Shown here in pieces: positions 31,468-41,073 of a stretch of 64,000 bases of DNA. A model generated the notes under the pieces. The model was not told where the DNA came from and did no database searches. It was given only the letters and a program-made list of their open reading frames with translations. The translations under genes were made by a program, and so were the position numbers. Position 1 is the stretch's first letter. Each line of letters starts with the position of its first letter. The DNA is from Gammaproteobacteria bacterium (GTDB lineage Bacteria > Pseudomonadota > Gammaproteobacteria > Pseudomonadales > Pseudohongiellaceae): the NCBI GenBank assembly GCA_030682575.1, contig JAUXNX010000016.1, forward strand, positions 124,001 to 188,000, read 5' to 3'.

Positions 31468-34353
31468 TTATTCGACAACGGCGCCAGTGGTATTCAGCTC
31501 CACAATCGGATAACCGAGTTCCACCAGGGATTCTCCAATCACTGCCTTGTCACCCACCACCAGAATCAGCATACGCTCGAAAGGCAGTTTCTCCTGTGCC
31601 AGTGCGTTGATCTCTTCCTGACTGATGGTGTTGATGATGCGTGCCTGCTCGGTGACGTAATCCGCAGGCAGATCGTACTCCATGATCCTGCCCAAAAAAC
31701 CGGTCTTCTGTCCTGGGGTCTCATAGTTCAGTGCATCGCGTTGTCCCACCGCTGCCCTGGTAAAAGCAAGTTCTTCAGCAGTGATACCGGCATCTCGATA
31801 ACCGGTGATCTCATTGACAAACTGGCGCACGGAATCCGCGCTGCTGTCCACGCGAACGCTGGCCGACGCTGTGAAATCACCGGGGCGTGCAGTACCGGAA
31901 AAGAAACTTCTGGCGCCATAGGTATAGCCCTTGTCTTCGCGCAAATTCAGATTGATACGGCTACTGAAAGCACCACCGAGCACATAGTTCATCAACGAGG
32001 ACTTGAAGTAGGGGCCAGTAGCGTCCCAGGGCATATCGGTCGCATAACCGATGCGTATCTCTGATTGTGCAGCACCAGGCTTGTCAACAAGATACAGCGT
32101 ATTGCCATCAATCTGCGGTAACGCAGGTTGTTCACGTACAGTCACAGGATCACGCTGCAGGTTGTCGAGGAATGCAAGGCCGTCAACGATCTGCGTCTGT
32201 TCGACCGCACCCACGGCGACGATCTGCAAGGCTCCCGTAGCAAGACTGGCACGTGCGAACGACTCTACGTCTGCCAGCGTCACTGCCTCCAGTGCTTCAA
32301 TCCGACCGTTCACTGGAACAGCAAAAGAGTGGCCTTCACCATAGAGGAGCTTGCTATACACTTCTTCTGCAATGCTGTTGGGTTGCTCACGTGCAGCCTG
32401 CAGGGATTCGATCTGTTGCCGACGCAGACGATCCAGATTTTCCTGAGTGAACGAGGGCTGCAACAGTCGCTGTTCAAGCAGATCGAGCGTGGCATCGAGA
32501 TTGCGACTGAGCGCTCCCACCGTCACTGTCAGGTTTTCACGCCCGGCACTGACGTTGATGCGACTACCCAGCTTTTGCAATTCCATCTCGAACTGCTCAG
32601 CACTCAACTGCTGCGTTCCCTCGCTCAGCATCGACGCAGTCAAGCGTGCCAAACCGTAGTTATCCGGACCATTGAGCAGGTGCCCTCCCGCAAAGATCAG
32701 GCGCAAGGCAACTGTTGGAATTTCATTGCTGACGGTGCCAATGATCTCTGCACCGTTGGCAAGCTGTTCTCGCCAGAATGGTGGCACTTCGACCAGAGGA
32801 GTCTGTCCGGCGCCAGGTCGCACAGCACGATTGAAATCATCTGTCACTGGGCGCGGCTCCAGGTCATCAAGGGAATTGTCTGACAGACGCATTGCCGACA
32901 CAGGCTCGAAATTGTCCGGCCTGCTCTGCGCATCGGGGGCATCCCTTGTCAACACGCTGAGTACTACTGCAGGCTTGCCAGCAACATATTGATTGAATAC
33001 ACGCAACACATCTTCTCTGTTCACACTGCGCAGCGCTTCCAACTCCACGGGCAGATAATTCGGGTTGTCGATCAGGTAATCATACAGGGCAAGACGCGAC
33101 GCTTTGCCCTGCACACCTTCCAGCCCGTTGACCAGTGCCGCTTCGGTACGACCCTTGAAGGTTTCCAGCGCCTCATCACTGAAAGAGTCACCACTGAACT
33201 CGCTCAACATCCTGCGCATGTCTGTCTCAAATCCGGACAGATCAGCTCCCGGGAATGCCTGCACCTCCAGGCTGAACATGCCGCTCAATTCCTGCGCGCT
33301 GTTCGATGCACTGGCGTCAATGGCGCGATTGCTCACCACAAACTCCTGGTAGAAGAGCGAGTTCTTGCCCTCGCCAATAATGCTGGCCAGCGCCGCGAGT
33401 GGCACGCGATCGGGGTGCGAGTACGGCACACTGGGAAACGCCATCACCAGCAATGGAAAGCGAATGTTCTGATCGACGTAGGAAACATAGCGATCACGAT
33501 CCAAAGTGATACTTTCCGGCACAGCGCGCTCAACTGCCGGCCCCACTGGAATGCTGCCGAAATACTTGTCGATGAGAGCGAGCGTGGAATCTTCTTCCAG
33601 ATTACCAGCAACGATCAGCGTGGCATTGTTAGGCCCGTACCAGCGCAAGAAAAAGTGCCGCAGATCATCCAGCGTGGCGGCATCGAGATCTTCTGGATAG
33701 CCGATCACCGGCCAGGAATAGGGATGACCGGACGGATACAGTGCGGCAATGATTTCTTCGTAGACGCGCCCGTAGGGACGGTTCTCCACATTCTGGCCAC
33801 GCTCGTTCTTCACTGTGGAGCGTTGAATCTCGAACTTCTCCTGCGTCACAGCTTCCAGCAGGAAGCCCATGCGATCTGCTTCCAGCCAGAGAATGGTCTC
33901 CAGTTGATTACTGGGCACAGTCTGGAAGTAGTTGGTGCGGTCGGTACTGGTGGAACCATTCAGTGTCCCGCCCGCCTCGGTCACGATCTGAAAATGCTCG
34001 TCGTCTCCCACATGGGCCGAACCCTGGAACATCATATGTTCGAAGAAGTGAGCGAACCCGGAGCGCTGCGGCTCTTCGCGGGCAGAACCCACGTGATAGG
34101 TGATATTGACGTGCACCAGTGGATCGGAATCGTCTTCGTGAAGCAGGACTGTCAGACCGTTGGGATAAATATATTTCTTGTAGGGAATGACGATGTCGTC
34201 GCCACTGCTGGTGATTGTCTCGACAAGTTCGTAGCCAGCGGGATCAGCAACAGAGCTCGTAGCCGGACTTCCAGCAGCGCTGCTTTCGGGGGTGTTGTCC
34301 GTGCATCCCAGCAGGAATGCAACGCCAATGACCATCACCAACAATCGAATCAT
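31468..34353 (-). CDS. M16 family zinc peptidase, lipoprotein
   Basis: A 961-residue insulinase/pitrilysin-family peptidase with two M16 halves. The signal sequence has a lipobox (FLLGC, Cys17), so the protein is anchored to a membrane facing the periplasm. The N-terminal half has the inverted zinc motif HFFEH (His102, Glu105, His106), with the distal Glu in STVKNERGQN. The C-terminal half lacks HXXEH and is the inactive partner domain, as in PqqL-like and other two-half M16 enzymes. The ATG at 34353 has GAGG six bases upstream. It heads the M16-cmoM-rlmI-mtnC run and lies downstream of the palindromic element. Confidence 0.93.
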   Translation of the reverse strand: MIRLLVMVIGVAFLLGCTDNTPESSAAGSPATSSVADPAGYELVETITSSGDDIVIPYKKYIYPNGLTVLLHEDDSDPLVHVNITYHVGSAREEPQRSGFAHFFEHMMFQGSAHVGDDEHFQIVTEAGGTLNGSTSTDRTNYFQTVPSNQLETILWLEADRMGFLLEAVTQEKFEIQRSTVKNERGQNVENRPYGRVYEEIIAALYPSGHPYSWPVIGYPEDLDAATLDDLRHFFLRWYGPNNATLIVAGNLEEDSTLALIDKYFGSIPVGPAVERAVPESITLDRDRYVSYVDQNIRFPLLVMAFPSVPYSHPDRVPLAALASIIGEGKNSLFYQEFVVSNRAIDASASNSAQELSGMFSLEVQAFPGADLSGFETDMRRMLSEFSGDSFSDEALETFKGRTEAALVNGLEGVQGKASRLALYDYLIDNPNYLPVELEALRSVNREDVLRVFNQYVAGKPAVVLSVLTRDAPDAQSRPDNFEPVSAMRLSDNSLDDLEPRPVTDDFNRAVRPGAGQTPLVEVPPFWREQLANGAEIIGTVSNEIPTVALRLIFAGGHLLNGPDNYGLARLTASMLSEGTQQLSAEQFEMELQKLGSRINVSAGRENLTVTVGALSRNLDATLDLLEQRLLQPSFTQENLDRLRRQQIESLQAAREQPNSIAEEVYSKLLYGEGHSFAVPVNGRIEALEAVTLADVESFARASLATGALQIVAVGAVEQTQIVDGLAFLDNLQRDPVTVREQPALPQIDGNTLYLVDKPGAAQSEIRIGYATDMPWDATGPYFKSSLMNYVLGGAFSSRINLNLREDKGYTYGARSFFSGTARPGDFTASASVRVDSSADSVRQFVNEITGYRDAGITAEELAFTRAAVGQRDALNYETPGQKTGFLGRIMEYDLPADYVTEQARIINTISQEEINALAQEKLPFERMLILVVGDKAVIGESLVELGYPIVELNTTGAVVE

Positions 34354-34689
34354 GACAACCTCACTGTGCTTGCGGAACGTGCCTGTCTTATAGCTTTTTC
34401 TGTCTCAAAAGGCCACTTTGCGCGGTCATACTTCTTTCAGATATCCGGAGCAAGGCCCCGCTCCCACTGGGTGGCAGTGAGTGCGGAGGCAGAATCTACA
34501 AATCCGGTCGTTTTGCACTCCACTCGGCGGCGGGAGACAGGGCCCGGTTCAGCGGCATCAAAGACCGGCGCCGAGCGCAGCAAAAAGACCCCAGGCTTTT
34601 TGCGGAGAGAGGGCACCGCGGAGCGGCGCAGGTCAGCCGCAGAACCGGGCCCTGTCTCCCGCCGCCGATCGAAGCTACATGCTACCAAT
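34354..34689. other. Intergenic region between eamA and the M16 gene
   Basis: A 336-base gap between two leftward genes. Its larger part is the palindromic element at 34524-34668. The remainder (34354-34523) should hold the promoter of the M16 operon, but I see no strong -35/-10 pair. Open frames on both strands run through the gap, including a 91-codon one on the minus strand from 34712 to 34437, but they read across the inverted repeat and look like Arg/Gly/Pro-rich noise. Confidence 0.5.
34524..34668. repeat. 145-base palindromic element with perfect 27-base terminal inverted repeats
   Basis: The left arm 34524-34550 (starting TCGGCGGCGGGAGACAGG) is the exact reverse complement of 34642-34668. 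Inside, GCGGC (34552-34556) pairs with GCCGC (34636-34640), GACCGGCGCCG (34563-34573) pairs with 34624-34634 with one mismatch, and GCAAAAAG (34580-34587) pairs with CTTTTTGC (34596-34603) at the tip. The whole element can fold into one long cruciform or RNA hairpin. It has no transposase and no clear target duplication. It may be a MITE or BIME/REP-like dispersed repeat, or a regulatory hairpin ending the carbohydrate operon. Only one copy is visible here. Confidence 0.8.
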
Positions 34690-35562
34690 CTATTCAGCAG
34701 AACGCCTCTCATGCATCACCAGCCACAGGGCAAGCACAGTAAGAGCAGTCCCGAAAAGAGTTGTGAAAGTGATCGGCTCCCCAAAGAGTATCCATGCCAT
34801 CAGTGCAGTCAGCGGAGGCGTCAGGTACAGCAGACTCGTCACACGGGTAGCAGCACCATCGCGGATCATGATGAACAACAAAGTGATGGCACCAATCGAA
34901 AGCGCGAAAATCGACCACAGCAAGGCTCCTATCATCGGCGGCTGCCAATCGATCTCCCTTGTCTCGAACATGAACATCAATGGCACACACAACAGCGCCG
35001 ACGCGCCGAACTGAATGACTGACCCCGCCCGCAAATCGAACGCTGGACAATATCGCTTCTGATACAAGGTGCCTATCGTAATACTCGCCAGCGCGATGGC
35101 GGCCAGTGCCAGACTGCTCATCGTCAATCCTATCAATGAGAATTTCGCCATCACTACCATGCCTACGCCGGTGAGACCCGCAAACAAACCCAGCCACTGC
35201 CGTGATGACACCTGTTCCGACACCAGTGATGCAAGCCACGCGGTAATGATCGGCTGCAATCCCATGATGAGCGCCACGAGACTGGCCGACATACCCAGCT
35301 TCACTGCTGCCCATACGCCACCCAGATAGCCGGCCTGCAGCAGCAATCCTGCGAAGGCGATGTGTCCTGCCTGCGGCAGCGAGGGCCATCTGGCACTCCA
35401 CAACAGGGCCACGGGTAACATGATGACAACTACGCCGACAAAACGCAGAAACAGAAACGTCATCGGCTCCGCATAGGGCATGCCATAGCGTGCGACGATG
35501 AAACCGGTGCTCCAGACAAACACGAAGACAATGGGAATGAATCGATGTGTGGAGTGCGGCAT
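34690..35562 (-). CDS. EamA/DMT-family transporter
   Basis: Inner-membrane transporter of the drug/metabolite transporter superfamily, 290 residues with about ten membrane segments in two five-helix halves. The N-terminus FIPIVFVFVWSTGFIVARYGMPYAEPMTFLFLRF is typical of EamA proteins, and the second half ends GEPITFTTLFGTALTVLALWLVM. The substrate cannot be told from sequence. It begins only 10 bases after the glgA stop and so is probably the last gene of the zwf-to-glgA run, yet it has no obvious role in glycogen or glucose metabolism. Confidence 0.88.
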   Translation of the reverse strand: MPHSTHRFIPIVFVFVWSTGFIVARYGMPYAEPMTFLFLRFVGVVVIMLPVALLWSARWPSLPQAGHIAFAGLLLQAGYLGGVWAAVKLGMSASLVALIMGLQPIITAWLASLVSEQVSSRQWLGLFAGLTGVGMVVMAKFSLIGLTMSSLALAAIALASITIGTLYQKRYCPAFDLRAGSVIQFGASALLCVPLMFMFETREIDWQPPMIGALLWSIFALSIGAITLLFIMIRDGAATRVTSLLYLTPPLTALMAWILFGEPITFTTLFGTALTVLALWLVMHERRSAE

Positions 35563-35572
35563 TCAAGAAGTC

Positions 35573-37177
35573 TTAGTGTGAGTACAGCTCTTCAATGTAG
35601 CGACGCACGGACACGTCCCAGGAAAAGCGACTCGCTTGTGCAGCGCGGCGGATACTTTGCCATTGCGCAGGACGCGTTACAGTGGAACAGGCCAGTCGCG
35701 TCACATCAAGCATATGCTCTGCCTGTTCTCCTGGCGTATTGCCAGTAAAGGCAAAACCATTGACGCCGTGCTGCACGGTGTCACGCAGACCACCAACATG
35801 ATGTACGACGCAAGGCGTCCCCGCGCGCATCGCCAGCATCTGGCTGATGCCGCAGGGTTCATAACTGCTCGGCATCATGAACAGATCGCCAGCACTGTAG
35901 AGTGCATCAGCCAATGTCTCGGAAAAACCGCGCAGAAACAGGAAGTTCTCGCAGCGTGACATCACCGAGGCAAAGAAATGTTCGTAGTCTTCATCACCAC
36001 TGCCCACCATGATGAATACACCATCGCCAAGCTCCTGCAGCATGCGCTCCAGTGCGCTTGTCACACCGCCCTTGCCGTCGCTGACAGGTTCGCGCAGGAG
36101 GCGTGATTTCTGTGCGGTGATGCGTCCGACCGAAGTCAGGGTGGTAGTGACGGGCTTGCGACGCCTGCGCCACTGCGCCACTGTTCTCTGCGCATAAAAA
36201 TGCGCTGCGGGGACATATTGCTTGTCACCTACCCAACTGAGCAGACAGCTTTCAATCAGATCGAGCAGTTGTGCGCGCGAACGATGCGGTGTAGCCGGAT
36301 AGTCGTAATCGCAACCGTTCAGAATACCGATGAGTTGCCCCTTGTCCTGCAATTTCAGCAGATCTCGCTCCAGACTTTCACCGCCGATGAAACCGTGAGC
36401 GAGATCAGTCGGTACGAGAATCTCGCGGGCATAACTCGGAGACACCGCATGTACACGATCAGAGAGCGTGATACCGGCACGCATCAGATTGATGCAATCC
36501 CAGTGGCGTGGGTCCTGGATACTGCTGAGATCGGGAACAAGTTCAGGAAACCAACTGTGCAACGATGAGCCATCGCCCGACAGCGGGCGAATGCCTTGCA
36601 GCGACAAATTATGAATGGAATAGACAACCGGAATATCGCGCAGGGCGCGATAGGAAACGGCATGACGACGCAGCACAGCAATCATTGCTGCGTGCCAATC
36701 ATGCAGATGCAACACGTCCACGTCAACCAGCCTGCCATCACACAACAACTCGCACACCGCCGCACTGAACAGCGCAAACTTGTGCGCATCAGTGGCGAAT
36801 GGACCAAAGTGATCGTTGCAGTAAATGGCGCCGGGGCCACAAGCAGCAAACAGCGGATGCTCCAGCACATAATGAGTGACACCAGAGACCTTCTTCTTTT
36901 TGGCGGTCGGGCTCTTGCTCGGTGATGACGTGCTGACACGCGGCTCTACCCGGTACAATTCCAGAGTCTCCGGCTGGCCGCAGAAACGAACCGTGACACT
37001 TCCAAGCGAAGTCGCTGGATTCTGCACCGACAGTGCTTGATAACCAGGCGTCACCACCGACACTGTTTGCCCCTGTGCTGCCAGTGCCAGCGGCACATCG
37101 CGGATCACATCCCCGATACCACCAACCTTGCCTCCCGCCAATGCCCCGTTCTCGGCGGCTATCATTACTATGTGCAT
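35573..37177 (-). CDS. glgA: Glycogen synthase GlgA
   Basis: GT5 glycosyltransferase that adds glucose from ADP-glucose to the growing alpha-1,4-glucan. It is 534 residues long. The N-terminal ADP-glucose motif is GGKVGGIGDVIRDVP (the KXGG motif), and the C-terminal donor site has SSYEPCGISQMLAMRAGTPCVVHHVGGLRDTV. A Ser/Lys-rich insertion (VSTSSPSKSPTAKKKKVSG) at about residues 80-98 is unusual. The ATG at 37177 has GAAGG six bases upstream; a TTG at 37201 would add eight residues. It is last of the glg genes and 40 bases behind glgC. Confidence 0.94.
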   Translation of the reverse strand: MHIVMIAAENGALAGGKVGGIGDVIRDVPLALAAQGQTVSVVTPGYQALSVQNPATSLGSVTVRFCGQPETLELYRVEPRVSTSSPSKSPTAKKKKVSGVTHYVLEHPLFAACGPGAIYCNDHFGPFATDAHKFALFSAAVCELLCDGRLVDVDVLHLHDWHAAMIAVLRRHAVSYRALRDIPVVYSIHNLSLQGIRPLSGDGSSLHSWFPELVPDLSSIQDPRHWDCINLMRAGITLSDRVHAVSPSYAREILVPTDLAHGFIGGESLERDLLKLQDKGQLIGILNGCDYDYPATPHRSRAQLLDLIESCLLSWVGDKQYVPAAHFYAQRTVAQWRRRRKPVTTTLTSVGRITAQKSRLLREPVSDGKGGVTSALERMLQELGDGVFIMVGSGDEDYEHFFASVMSRCENFLFLRGFSETLADALYSAGDLFMMPSSYEPCGISQMLAMRAGTPCVVHHVGGLRDTVQHGVNGFAFTGNTPGEQAEHMLDVTRLACSTVTRPAQWQSIRRAAQASRFSWDVSVRRYIEELYSH

Positions 37178-37217
37178 GCGACCTTCAATTTGATTCGTCA
37201 ATCCCGATCATGTTTCA

Positions 37218-38483
37218 TCAGATGCCACCCACCGATTGGCCGAGCATCTCCCGCGTCACCAGCGTGACACCCTTGGCGGTCACGCGAAAACCGTTCTTCA
37301 CATCCTGCTTCTTGTCATACCCGATCACGGTCCCTTCGGGAATGGTGCAGCCGCGATCGATGATGACCTTGCGCAACTTGCAGTGACGCTGAATTTCGAC
37401 ATCCGGCAGTACCACCGCCTGTTCTATGGTCGAGTAGGAATGCACTCGGACATTGGAAAAGAGCAGCGATTTTCGCACCGTTGAGCCGGAAATAATACAG
37501 CCACTTGAGACCATGGAGTCGATGGCCGTTCCGCGCCGGTCATCGTCATCGAAGACGAACTTGGCGGGAGGCAGCTGTTCCTGAAATGTCCAGATCGGCC
37601 AGCGCGGATCATAGAGATTGAGTGGTGGTACGGGCTCCACGAGCTCCATGTTGGCCAGCCAGAAGGAATCCAGGTTCCCTACGTCACGCCAGTAGGCCTT
37701 CTGATCGCTGGCGGGATCAACAAAACGGTATGCGAATACGCGATGGTCGGCAATGATCGATGGGATGATGTTCTTGCCAAAATCGTGGTCAGATCCGGCA
37801 GTCTTGGCATCGCGTCGCAATTGCTCGAACAGGAACTCAGTCTTGAAAACGTAATTGCCCATGGAGGCCAGACACATATCAGGTTTGTCAGGCACGCTTT
37901 CCGGGTGTGCGGGTTTTTCATTGAATGCCAGAATACGGTGCTGGCGATCCACGCTCATGACACCGAAATTACCCGCCGCTTCTTCAAGTGGTACTTCCAT
38001 GCATGAAACCGTCATGTCAGCATCGTTCTCCGCATGGAACGCCAGCATTTCGCCGTAGTCCTGGCGGTAGATGTGATCTCCCGACAGAATCATCACGTAC
38101 TCAGGCACTTCGCCGCGAATGATGTCCACATTCTGAAACACAGCATCCGCTGTACCCATGTACCAGCTGTCAGAGTGACGCTGAGACGCGGGCAGAATCT
38201 CCACACCTTCGCCCAACTCCTTCTTGAAATGGCCCCAGCCGCGGACCAGATGCTTGATCAGTGAGTGCGCCTTGTACTGTGTCACCACGCCGACGCGACG
38301 CACGCCGGAGTTGATGCAGTTGGAAAGTGGAAAGTCGATGATGCGAAACTTGCCACCGAAAAACAGTGCCGGCTTGGCACGCCAATCGGTCAGCTCGTGC
38401 AGTCGCGATCCGCGCCCACCCGCCAGAATCAGCGCATAGGTATTGCGGGTGAGTTTACTGACGTACCGTGGTCCTTTTTCCAT
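37218..38483 (-). CDS. glgC: Glucose-1-phosphate adenylyltransferase GlgC
   Basis: Makes ADP-glucose from glucose-1-phosphate and ATP, the committed and usually allosterically controlled step of glycogen synthesis. It is 421 residues long. The nucleotidyltransferase motif is [39 protein letters not shown], with [27 protein letters not shown] and a C-terminal left-handed beta-helix domain ([20 protein letters not shown]). The ATG at 38483 has GAGG eight bases upstream. It sits between glgP and glgA. Confidence 0.96.
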   Translation of the reverse strand: MEKGPRYVSKLTRNTYALILAGGRGSRLHELTDWRAKPALFFGGKFRIIDFPLSNCINSGVRRVGVVTQYKAHSLIKHLVRGWGHFKKELGEGVEILPASQRHSDSWYMGTADAVFQNVDIIRGEVPEYVMILSGDHIYRQDYGEMLAFHAENDADMTVSCMEVPLEEAAGNFGVMSVDRQHRILAFNEKPAHPESVPDKPDMCLASMGNYVFKTEFLFEQLRRDAKTAGSDHDFGKNIIPSIIADHRVFAYRFVDPASDQKAYWRDVGNLDSFWLANMELVEPVPPLNLYDPRWPIWTFQEQLPPAKFVFDDDDRRGTAIDSMVSSGCIISGSTVRKSLLFSNVRVHSYSTIEQAVVLPDVEIQRHCKLRKVIIDRGCTIPEGTVIGYDKKQDVKNGFRVTAKGVTLVTREMLGQSVGGI

Positions 38484-38542
38484 TTCTTATACCTCACTAC
38501 AGAGAGCCTGGTGTTTGTAAGTACAGCATTGGTAGTACTGCT

Positions 38543-41011
38543 TTATAAGTGCCAGATCTCATCCGCATAGCTGCGGATAGTACGATCACTGGAAAAATGT
38601 CCACTCGACGCCGTATTCAGCACGCTGATGCGGTGCCATTGCGCCTGATTCTGGAATAATGCGCCAGCACTCTTCTGTGCGTCGACGTAACTGCGAAAAT
38701 CCGCTGCCGTCAGCCACTGATCATGCGGATTGCGGATACTGTCGATGATCGGGCTGAATAGTCCTGGCTCGCTCGGATTGAAACAGCCGCATTCCAGCAG
38801 TGCCATCACAGCTGCCAGATCCCTGTCGCCATTGATGATGGCAGCAGGGTCATAGTGCTGACGGACACCCGGCACTTCATGTGCATGCAGTCCGAAGAGA
38901 AAGAAGTTTTCCTCTCCTGCTGCTTCACGAATCTCGATGTTCGCTCCGTCCAGCGTGCCAATGGTAATGGCGCCATTCATCATGAACTTCATGTTGCCCG
39001 TGCCCGATGCCTCCTTGCCCGCCGTGGAGATCTGTTCCGACAAATCAGTTCCCGGACAGATGATCTCCATGGCGGTCACGCGATAATTGGGCAGAAACGC
39101 CACGCGCAGGAAATGCCTGGCTCTCTCGTCGTTGTTGATGACATCTGCCACATTATTCACCAGCTTGATGATCAGCTTGGCCATGTAGTAGCCAGGCGCT
39201 GCCTTGCCTCCAATCAATACACAGCGCGGCGTCATGCCTGCAGTATCACCCTTCAGAATGCGTTCGTAGAGGTGGATGACATGCAACACATTCAACAGTT
39301 GTCGCTTGTACTCGTGGATGCGTTTGACCTGCACATCGAACAGCATATTGGTATCAAACACAACTCCGCAACTCTCCTGTACCAGTGTGGCAAGAGCCTG
39401 CTTGTTGGTCTTCTTGATCTTTGCCCAACGTTTGCAGAACGCCTTGTCTTCCGCCAGAGGTTTGAGCGCTTCAAGCTCATCCAGCTTTGTGAGCCACTTG
39501 TCACCAATATTGTCAATGATCAGTTGGGCAAGGCCGGGATTGCAGAATGCCAGCCAGCGTCTTGGAGTCACCCCATTGGTCTTGTTGTTGAACTTCTGCG
39601 GCCACAACTCGTAGAAGTTGCGGAACAGTCCCTCCTTGAGCAGCTCGGTGTGCAATTGTGCGACACCATTGACAGAGTAGCTGCCAACAATCGCAAGGTG
39701 GGCCATGCGTACCTGCGGCTCATCGCCTTCCTCGATCAGCGACATCTCCTTCATGCGATTGCCATCACCGGGCCAACGCATGGCAACCTGCGCCAGAAAC
39801 CGTGAATTGATCTCGTAGATTATTTCGAGTATGCGCGGCAGCATCTCGCGGAACAGGCGCACGGGCCAGCGCTCCAGCGCCTCCGGTAATAATGTATGGT
39901 TGGTGTACGCCATGGTGGATGTAGTGATCTGCCAGGCAGTATCCCAGCTCAAGTCATACTCATCCATCAACAGACGCATCAGTTCGGCCACCGCTATCGA
40001 CGGGTGTGTGTCGTTGAGCTGAAAGCAATTGTATTTCGCAAAATCATCGAACTTGCGGCCGTTGCGCTGCACCCAGCGAGCAATCACATCCTGCAGACTG
40101 GCCGACGACAGGAAGTACTGCTGGCGCAGGCGCAGGACTTTCCCGTTTTCGCTCACATCATTCGGGTACAGCACCATGGAAATCTGTTCGGCCTGGTTCT
40201 TCTGCGCAACGGCCTCAGCGTATCCGCCAGCATTGAATTCGTTGAGATTGAATTCCTCCGACGCCATTGCCTTCCACAGACGCAATGTATTCACGGTTTC
40301 ATTGCGATACCCTGGAACAGGCATATCGTAGGGAACTGCCAGTACATCTTCGGTATCCACCCACTGCATGACACTGCGGCCGGTGATGTCCTTGCCCATC
40401 TTGGTGTGGCCACGAAACTTCACACGGCGCGTGTCCTCTGGAGCATCGAATTCCCAGGGGTTGCCAAACTCCAACCAATGATCGGGACATTCCACCTGAT
40501 TGCCCTGCTCGATACGTTGATGAAACATGCCGTAGTCATAGCGAATGCCGTAGCCTGTGACCGGCAATCCAAGCGTGGCGCAGCTATCGAGAAAACACGC
40601 AGCCAGACGGCCAAGGCCACCATTGCCCAGCCCGGCATCACGCTCCTCCTCCGCCAACTCTTCAAGAGAAACCCCATAGCCGTGCAGCGCGTTGCGCAGC
40701 GACTCTTCCATGTCCAGATTCAGCACAGCATTCGTGAGCGTGCGTCCCATCAGGAATTCCAGAGAGATATAAGCAACTCGCTTTGGCCGACCTGCCAGGT
40801 AACGAGCCCGGGTTGCACGCCATCGCTCCACCAGGCGATCCCGCACTGTGAGTGCCGCAGCATTGAATAGATAGTGATGATTTTCACCGCCCTGATCACG
40901 ACCAAGCGTAAGATGGAAATGCCTGCCCAGATCTATCTCCACCGCCTTGCTGGTCATAGTCAGCGGTTTTGGAGTGGCCGAAGTTGGAGAACTGTCGGAT
41001 CTACTGCTCAT
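38543..41011 (-). CDS. glgP: Glycogen phosphorylase GlgP
   Basis: GT35 enzyme of 822 residues that releases glucose-1-phosphate from the outer chains of glycogen. YISLEFLMGRTLTNAVLNL lies near the N-terminus, with GLGNGGLGRLAACFLDS next, and the pyridoxal-phosphate Lys site is in EASGTGNMKFMMNGAITIGTLDGANIEI. The ATG at 41011 (MSSRSDSS) has GAGG about nine bases upstream; ATG 41029 is possible but lacks one. It could be a maltodextrin phosphorylase, but the glg context favours glycogen. Confidence 0.94.
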   Translation of the reverse strand: MSSRSDSSPTSATPKPLTMTSKAVEIDLGRHFHLTLGRDQGGENHHYLFNAAALTVRDRLVERWRATRARYLAGRPKRVAYISLEFLMGRTLTNAVLNLDMEESLRNALHGYGVSLEELAEEERDAGLGNGGLGRLAACFLDSCATLGLPVTGYGIRYDYGMFHQRIEQGNQVECPDHWLEFGNPWEFDAPEDTRRVKFRGHTKMGKDITGRSVMQWVDTEDVLAVPYDMPVPGYRNETVNTLRLWKAMASEEFNLNEFNAGGYAEAVAQKNQAEQISMVLYPNDVSENGKVLRLRQQYFLSSASLQDVIARWVQRNGRKFDDFAKYNCFQLNDTHPSIAVAELMRLLMDEYDLSWDTAWQITTSTMAYTNHTLLPEALERWPVRLFREMLPRILEIIYEINSRFLAQVAMRWPGDGNRMKEMSLIEEGDEPQVRMAHLAIVGSYSVNGVAQLHTELLKEGLFRNFYELWPQKFNNKTNGVTPRRWLAFCNPGLAQLIIDNIGDKWLTKLDELEALKPLAEDKAFCKRWAKIKKTNKQALATLVQESCGVVFDTNMLFDVQVKRIHEYKRQLLNVLHVIHLYERILKGDTAGMTPRCVLIGGKAAPGYYMAKLIIKLVNNVADVINNDERARHFLRVAFLPNYRVTAMEIICPGTDLSEQISTAGKEASGTGNMKFMMNGAITIGTLDGANIEIREAAGEENFFLFGLHAHEVPGVRQHYDPAAIINGDRDLAAVMALLECGCFNPSEPGLFSPIIDSIRNPHDQWLTAADFRSYVDAQKSAGALFQNQAQWHRISVLNTASSGHFSSDRTIRSYADEIWHL

Positions 41012-41073
41012 GACGAATACCTCTGTCATCAATTCGGTTCATGTCGGAATTCATACTGCCGTACTCATAATGC

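Noticed and set aside
31468-34353. Possible pseudogene: second M16 half lacks the zinc motif
   Set aside because: Two-half M16 enzymes normally have one inactive half; the frame is intact and the first half keeps HFFEH and the distal Glu.
34437-34712. A 91-codon frame through the palindromic element
   Set aside because: Its sequence mirrors itself because of the inverted repeat (RRRETGPG and EPGPVSRRR), overlaps the eamA end, and has no start context.
32989-35022. A 677-codon open frame on the plus strand
   Set aside because: It is antisense to the M16 peptidase and eamA genes and crosses the palindromic element. Its composition is His/Gln/Arg-rich with no motif, as expected of a shadow frame.
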